A stretch of 64,000 bases of DNA from NCBI GenBank assembly GCA_035525495.1, contig DATLED010000042.1, positions 1 to 64,000 on the forward strand, written 5' to 3'. The position numbers were made by a program, and so were the translations under genes. This DNA is from DATLED01 sp035525495 (GTDB lineage Bacteria > Actinomycetota > Acidimicrobiia > Acidimicrobiales > CADCTF01). Position 1 is the stretch's first letter. Each line of letters starts with the position of its first letter. Positions 59,604-64,000 of this stretch are shown here, piece after piece. The notes below the pieces were generated by a model. It made no database searches and was not told where the DNA came from. It saw nothing but the letters and a program-made list of their open reading frames with translations.

Positions 59604-60653
59604 TCAGCTCGCTCCCGCGACGGCTCGGCGCCGACGGCGGCCGTCGCTCGACGGCCCGTCACGATCTGTCGTGCCTCGGTTGGCGCCGCGACCCGGGCTC
59701 GATACGCCGAGCGGCGTCTTGACTCTCGACAGGATCCTGTCGAGCACGTCGTCGACGCTCTCGCCCCGCAGCGTGGCGTCCGGGTTGAGCATCAGGCGGT
59801 GTCCGAGCACGGGCCGGAGCAGGACCTTGACGTCCTCGGGGTAGACCTGCTGGCGGCCGTCGGCCGCAGCCATCACCCGCGCCGCCTTGGACAACGAGAT
59901 CGAGGCGCGCGGGCTGGCGCCGAGGGTGAGGCTGTTGTCGTCTCGTGTCGCTTGGACGATGTCGATGATGTAGGACTCGACGGCGGTTGGCAGCTCGACC
60001 TCGGTGGCGTACTCCTGCATCCCGAGTATCTCCGCGGTGGTCGTCACCGGCTGAAGTCCCTCGACCTCGAGCCCCCGCGTGTTGCCCCGCATGATGAGCC
60101 GCTCGCCGTCGGCCGTCGCGTAGCCCATCTTCAGGCGGAAGAGGAAGCGGTCGAGCTGCGCCTCCGGGAGCGGGAACGTGCCGGCCTGCTCCACCGGGTT
60201 CTGGGTTGCCAGCACGAGGAACGGCTTGGGCAGCGGACGGGAGACACCGTCGGTGCTGACGTTGCGCTCGGCCATGGCCTCGAGGAGGGCCGACTGGGTC
60301 TTCGGGGTGGCGCGGTTGATCTCGTCCACCAGCAGCACGTTGGTGAAGACCGGGCCTTCCTTGAACACGAACTTCATGGTGCCCTTGCTCGAGTCGATGA
60401 CCGACGACCCGGTGATGTCACCGGGGAGCATGTCGGGCGTGCACTGCACCCGGGCGGTCTGGGCGTGCATCGTCTGGGCGAGGGCACGGGCGAGAACCGA
60501 CTTGCCCACGCCGGGCACGTCCTCGAACAGCACGTGGCCGTTCGCCATGATCGCGGTGAGGGCGAGGCGCACGACGTCGTCTTTGCCGTGCACCACGGTG
60601 TTGATGTTGTCGGCCGTCTTGTCGAAGAGCTTCCGGAACTTGTTGCCGTCCAT
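59604..60653 (-). CDS. MoxR-family AAA+ ATPase
   Basis: A 349-residue ATPase with Walker A FEDVPGVGKSVLARALA near residue 45, Walker B VLLVDEINRATPKTQSALLEAM near 110 and sensor 1 LVLATQNPVEQAGTFPLPEAQLDRFL near 145. It has the C-terminal lid typical of MoxR. It probably acts as a chaperone-like factor for the vWA-like DUF58 protein encoded next. The last 35 residues are an Arg/Ser-rich tail. ATG 60653 is 31 bases after the stop of the transporter fusion, so joint transcription is possible but the functions differ. Confidence 0.9.
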   Translation of the reverse strand: MDGNKFRKLFDKTADNINTVVHGKDDVVRLALTAIMANGHVLFEDVPGVGKSVLARALAQTMHAQTARVQCTPDMLPGDITGSSVIDSSKGTMKFVFKEGPVFTNVLLVDEINRATPKTQSALLEAMAERNVSTDGVSRPLPKPFLVLATQNPVEQAGTFPLPEAQLDRFLFRLKMGYATADGERLIMRGNTRGLEVEGLQPVTTTAEILGMQEYATEVELPTAVESYIIDIVQATRDDNSLTLGASPRASISLSKAARVMAAADGRQQVYPEDVKVLLRPVLGHRLMLNPDATLRGESVDDVLDRILSRVKTPLGVSSPGRGANRGTTDRDGPSSDGRRRRRAVAGAS

Positions 60654-60684
60654 GTCGCGTGCTTTCTGGTAGGGAGCGCCGGCG

Positions 60685-63600
60685 CTAGCCGATGTCGCCG
60701 GATCGGTTGATGACCTCTTCCGAGGTGCCGAGGTAGGAGTTGACGACCTGCGGGTGCTCGAGCACGTCCTTCGCCGCGCCCCGTGTGACCACGCGGCCGA
60801 GATCGAGGGCGAGGAGCTCGTCGGAGACGCCGCTGATCAGGTTCATGTCGTGCTCGATGATGAGGATGGAGCAGCCCGTCTCCCAGCGGATGCGCTGGAG
60901 CAGGGCGCCGAGCTCCTCGGCCTCGCGCTGCGCGATGCCGGAGGACGGCTCGTCGAGGAGGAGGACCTTGGGGTCGCACGCCATCACGCAGGCCAGGTCG
61001 ACGATGCGACGCGAGCCGGTCGACAGCTCGCGGACGAACTTGTCTCGCATCTCGTCGAGGTTCATCAGGCGGATCAGCCGGTCGATGCGGCGCTGGATGC
61101 CCTCCTCCGCCTTGCGCACGTTGGGCAGGTGGAGGGCGGCGCCGATCGTGCTCTTCGACGTGAGGTACTGCTCGAGGGCGACCGCGATGTTCTCGGTCAC
61201 CGTGAGCGGGGGGAAGAGGCGCGCGTCCTGGAACGAGCGGACGAGGCCGACCTTGGCCCGCTGGTCGGGAGGCAACGACGTGACGTCCTCGCCGAAGAGG
61301 CGGATCTCGCCCTCGTCGGGCGTGACGAACCCCGAGATGATGTCGAAGAGGGTCGTCTTGCCGGCGCCGTTGGGGCCGATGAGTCCGAGGACCTTCCCCT
61401 CCTCGAGGGCGATGTTCACGTCCTCGACGACCTGGATGCCGCCGTAGCGCTTGGCGATCCCCTTGAGCTCGAGGGCGGTGGCCGGCGGTGCACCGGGGAT
61501 GGTCCCGACGAGCGAGCGCTGCTTGCCGTAGCCGGCGATGCTCCCACCACCGCCACCGGCGCCCTTCAGGTACACCGAACGCAGGATGTCGGGCCGCGAC
61601 ATGAGCTCCGCGGTCGGGCCGCTGAACTTCACCTCGCCCTTCTCCATGAACACCGCCCGCTTCGCGACCGTGAGGGCGACGTTCACGCTCTGCTCCACGA
61701 GGATGATGGTGGTGCCGGCGTCGGCGATGTCCTGCACGATCCGGAGGAGCTGTTCGACGATCACCGGCGCCAGCCCGAGGGACAGCTCGTCGATCATGAG
61801 CAGCCTGGGCTTCGACAGGAAGGCCTGGCCGAGCGTGAGCATCTGCTGCTCGCCGCCCGAGAGGTTGCCAGCGGGCTCCGACCATCGCGTTCGCAGGATC
61901 GGGAAGCGCTCGAGCACCGACTCCGTGGCCGAGGCGACGTAGGCATCATCGGAGCGGAACATCCACGCTGCCAGCTTCAGGTTCTCGGCGACCGTGAGGT
62001 TCGGGAACACGCCGCGGCCACCCGGGACCTGGATGATGCCCTTCGCCGCGTGCGCCGACGGTGGGAGGAACGTGATGTCCTCTCCGTCGAAGAAGATGGC
62101 GCCGTTCGACGCCGTCGTGAGCCCGGAGATGGCGCGCAGGAGGGTGGACTTGCCGGCGCCGTTCGTGCCGAGGAGGGCGATCACCTCGCCCTCGTCGACC
62201 TCGAAGTCGAGGTTGAACAGGATCTGCACCTGGTCGTAGTGGACGTCGAGGTCGCGGACGACGAGGAGCTTGGCCTTGCCTTGCCGCTTCGACTCTCGGG
62301 CGATGAACGATGCCGCCGACGCCGCTTGGGCGGCGCGGATGTCGGCGTCCACGCTCGAGCCGGCCGAGGTGATGATCAGGGCGCCGATCAGGTACACCGG
62401 CACCATCAGGAGGATGCCGGCGCGGAGTCCCAAGCGGTCGGCGATCCCTCCGAAGAGCGGTCCGAGGGCCAGGCCCGGAACGACGAAGACGGCGCTGACC
62501 GAGAGCGCGAAGCCGCGCACGCGCGGCGGGATCACCATCGTCATCAGCGCCGTCGTGGCCGGCCCCAGAATGGCGCCGAGAAGGGCGATCACGTACTTGA
62601 ACCCGACGGCCATCCAAACGGTCGGGGAAACGGCGATGAGGGCGAAGGAACCGCCGATGCCGACGGACAGGAGTCCGATCACGGTGATCACGCGGCTCGG
62701 CCGGAAGCGCAGGAAGCGGTTCACGAAGCCGATGCCGAGGACGAGGCCGACCATGGCGAGGGGCTCGTCGAAGGCGTTGATCGTGCCGCGCGCCCCGGGC
62801 CCGAGATGGAAGACCTCGGCGTAGAAGATGCCCATGACCGGCAGGATCACCTGGAGCGACCCCACGAGGAACGGGAGCGCGAACCAGAAGCGGCGCAGCG
62901 TCCGGACGCTCTTGGCGATGCGCCAGGACTCCGTCCACGACGGTGGTGACTCGCCCGTCAGCGCCGCCTGCTCCGAGAGCCCGAGTGCACGGCGCTCCTG
63001 TTCGCCCCGTACCGGCTCCCGCAGCCTCAGCGCGATGACGATGGCCAGTACGACCGACGGGATGCCGAGGACGAAGAAGGGCACCTGCCAGTAGAAGATG
63101 CCGGCGAGCAGTCCCGCGGCGAGTGGGGCGATGAAGTTGCCGAACCGGTTCGACAGGCTGAAGAACGAGAAGACGGCGCCACGAGCGCTTGGCGGGTAGT
63201 AGTCGGCGAGGAGGGCGTTGTGGACCGGCGTCGCCGTCTTGCCCATGCCCGCGCCGAACCGGAACGCCGCGAGGCTGAAGAACGTCCATGCGAAGCCGGT
63301 GCACAACGCCATGACCCCGACGATGACGGCGCCGATCGACGTCAGCCAGACGCGATTCCAGCGGTCGGACGCGTACCCGAGCGGAAGGGCCAACAGGACG
63401 GTGAGGACGCCGCCGAGGCTGTTGGCGACGGTGATGAGGGTGATGCTCACGCCGAAGTAGTCCCGGATCTCGGGGAGGAGCACGCCGATGGCGCCGGCGT
63501 CGAAGCCGTCGACGATGTTCAGCAGGGACAGGAGCACGAGGGGCACCACCGGCGCACCGCCGGTGACGATGCTCGGCCGGAGCTCATGAAGCGTCCGGCG

Positions 63601-63687
63601 CATGGTGCCGGCGTCCGCCGGGGCCTCGAGGTCAGCGGCCGGCGGCGCGGCCGTCGGGTCGACGTCGGGTTCGTCGACCAGGGTCAT
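60685..63687 (-). CDS. MFS transporter fused to LivF- and LivG-type ABC ATPases
   Basis: One 1000-residue chain. Residues 30-455 are a 12-helix major facilitator domain (VVPLVLLSLLNIVDGFDAGAIGVLLPEIRDYF; GYASDRWNR loop). Residues 470-715 are an ATPase of the LivF type (P-loop LLGTNGAGKSTLLRA, signature NLSGGEQQMLTLG, LLMIDELSLGL). Residues 745-995 are one of the LivG type (P-loop GPNGAGKTTLFDI, signature LSTGSRRIVDLA, LLLDEPSSGIA). The join between MFS and LivF is about 15 polar residues (ASFIARESKRQGKAK). The start at ATG 63687 has GGAGG about eight bases before, and the frame is continuous. It overlaps the preceding LivM-type gene by four bases. The permease encoded upstream probably uses the ATPases. 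Confidence 0.88.
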   Translation of the reverse strand: MTLVDEPDVDPTAAPPAADLEAPADAGTMRRTLHELRPSIVTGGAPVVPLVLLSLLNIVDGFDAGAIGVLLPEIRDYFGVSITLITVANSLGGVLTVLLALPLGYASDRWNRVWLTSIGAVIVGVMALCTGFAWTFFSLAAFRFGAGMGKTATPVHNALLADYYPPSARGAVFSFFSLSNRFGNFIAPLAAGLLAGIFYWQVPFFVLGIPSVVLAIVIALRLREPVRGEQERRALGLSEQAALTGESPPSWTESWRIAKSVRTLRRFWFALPFLVGSLQVILPVMGIFYAEVFHLGPGARGTINAFDEPLAMVGLVLGIGFVNRFLRFRPSRVITVIGLLSVGIGGSFALIAVSPTVWMAVGFKYVIALLGAILGPATTALMTMVIPPRVRGFALSVSAVFVVPGLALGPLFGGIADRLGLRAGILLMVPVYLIGALIITSAGSSVDADIRAAQAASAASFIARESKRQGKAKLLVVRDLDVHYDQVQILFNLDFEVDEGEVIALLGTNGAGKSTLLRAISGLTTASNGAIFFDGEDITFLPPSAHAAKGIIQVPGGRGVFPNLTVAENLKLAAWMFRSDDAYVASATESVLERFPILRTRWSEPAGNLSGGEQQMLTLGQAFLSKPRLLMIDELSLGLAPVIVEQLLRIVQDIADAGTTIILVEQSVNVALTVAKRAVFMEKGEVKFSGPTAELMSRPDILRSVYLKGAGGGGGSIAGYGKQRSLVGTIPGAPPATALELKGIAKRYGGIQVVEDVNIALEEGKVLGLIGPNGAGKTTLFDIISGFVTPDEGEIRLFGEDVTSLPPDQRAKVGLVRSFQDARLFPPLTVTENIAVALEQYLTSKSTIGAALHLPNVRKAEEGIQRRIDRLIRLMNLDEMRDKFVRELSTGSRRIVDLACVMACDPKVLLLDEPSSGIAQREAEELGALLQRIRWETGCSILIIEHDMNLISGVSDELLALDLGRVVTRGAAKDVLEHPQVVNSYLGTSEEVINRSGDIG

Positions 63688-64000
63688 CCCTGCCACCTCC
63701 AGGCATGCCCCTGCTGACTCTCGCCGCGGACGCCGATGGCCGACGGGATCCGATAGCGGACGGGAACGACGTCGCGCTCCTGCTCGGCGCCGGCGTCTGC
63801 GCTCGTGCCGACGGTGGAGCTGGCGAACTTCGGGGCGAGGGTGGCGCGAGCCATGTCGCCCTCCATCACGCGGTAGTTGCCCATGAGGCTCGGGACGTAG
63901 ATGCCCTGGCGCATGGCCACGCGGCGCAGCCATGCATCGCGACCGGCGAACACCAGGCCTCCGAGGCCGCTCGGGTAGAACAGCAGGATCAGCATGACGC
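63684..64000 (-). CDS. Branched-chain amino acid type ABC permease, C-terminal part
   Basis: Partial at the window edge: only the last 105 or so residues of a minus-strand gene are seen. LILLFYPSGLGGLVFAGRDAWLRRVAMRQGIYVPSL matches the end of LivM-type permeases (last helix, then a basic cytoplasmic tail). A further 65-residue polar tail follows, longer than normal. Its stop overlaps the ATG of the MFS-LivF-LivG gene. With the two ATPases it should form a high-affinity uptake system for branched-chain amino acids, urea or other polar organic compounds. Confidence 0.7.
   Translation of the reverse strand, partial: VMLILLFYPSGLGGLVFAGRDAWLRRVAMRQGIYVPSLMGNYRVMEGDMARATLAPKFASSTVGTSADAGAEQERDVVPVRYRIPSAIGVRGESQQGHAWRWQG

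Noticed and set aside
57671..59722. Open frame of 683 codons on the plus strand
   Set aside because: Antisense of the transglutaminase-like and DUF58 genes; no domain pattern, no start signal.
60754..62949. Open frame of 731 codons on the plus strand
   Set aside because: Antisense of the LivF/LivG part of the transporter fusion. The product would be dominated by Asp, Glu, Arg and Gly with no motif.
1..64000. CRISPR array, IS element or prophage
   Set aside because: No regularly spaced direct repeats, no transposase, integrase or phage structural protein motif was found in any frame.

Overview
The window is high-GC, densely packed DNA from an actinobacterium, most likely of the class Acidimicrobiia or a close relative. 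The reasons are a four-cysteine WhiB protein, an F420-type luciferase-like oxidoreductase, a SigF/SigB-type sigma factor, an LAxTG wall-sorting signal and many GTG starts. Many genes also have a TANNNT box only 6-8 nt before a start codon that lacks a Shine-Dalgarno sequence, which is the signature of leaderless transcription. I see no rRNA, tRNA, CRISPR array, insertion sequence or phage gene.

Layout. 1-2720: an RNHCP zinc protein, a ruined MazEF-type toxin-antitoxin pair with a large palindrome where the antitoxin start should be, and a kinase-fold protein. 2853-10282: a DUF1059-like/GNAT fusion, a heterodimeric ABC exporter (minus strand) and a three-gene ABC-2 exporter (plus strand). 10531-13560: a secreted protein with two complete Cu/Zn superoxide dismutase domains interleaved with six about 42-residue repeats, then a nitronate monooxygenase-like enzyme. 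13502-23543 (minus): two small genes, then an EEP nuclease, a small basic protein and a SNF2 helicase in one operon, an HNH remnant and HrpA. 23697-31636 (plus): a SHOCT-like protein, DUF2855, an F420 oxidoreductase, a tandem CoA-transferase, a Cys-less thiolase paired with a DUF35 protein, and a polytopic membrane protein.

31586-43533 (minus): two alpha/beta hydrolases (one without its nucleophile), patatin, a DUF885 metallopeptidase-like protein, NnrD, a histidine phosphatase, a cyclase/ATPase/TPR regulator, two CsbD-like coiled-coil proteins, a GHMP kinase and WhiB with a one-helix membrane partner. 43895-49127 (plus): an LAxTG wall protein with its own terminator, then a five-gene unit of sigma factor, anti-sigma kinase, vWA (TerY-like), PP2C phosphatase and kinase-zinc ribbon-membrane protein. 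49139-53523: an acyl-CoA ligase, then a TetR regulator whose palindromic operator covers its own -10 box and which leads a ferritin-like gene cluster. 54114-60653 (minus): MoxR, DUF58, a transglutaminase-fold membrane protein without catalytic residues and two lipoproteins. 60685-64000 (minus): a 1000-residue MFS-LivF-LivG fusion and the 3' end of a LivM-type permease.

How parts fit together. The sigma/anti-sigma pair fused in order to a TerY-type phospho-signalling triad is the best candidate for an undescribed regulatory system here. The TetR/ferritin-like cluster, the tandem superoxide dismutase-repeat protein and the one-polypeptide MFS/ABC transporter are the next most unusual. The CoA-transferase, oxidoreductase, thiolase/DUF35 and ligase genes look like parts of acyl-CoA catabolism, possibly of a steroid-like or branched side chain, though the substrate cannot be read from sequence. 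All functions are from motif reading without database searches.
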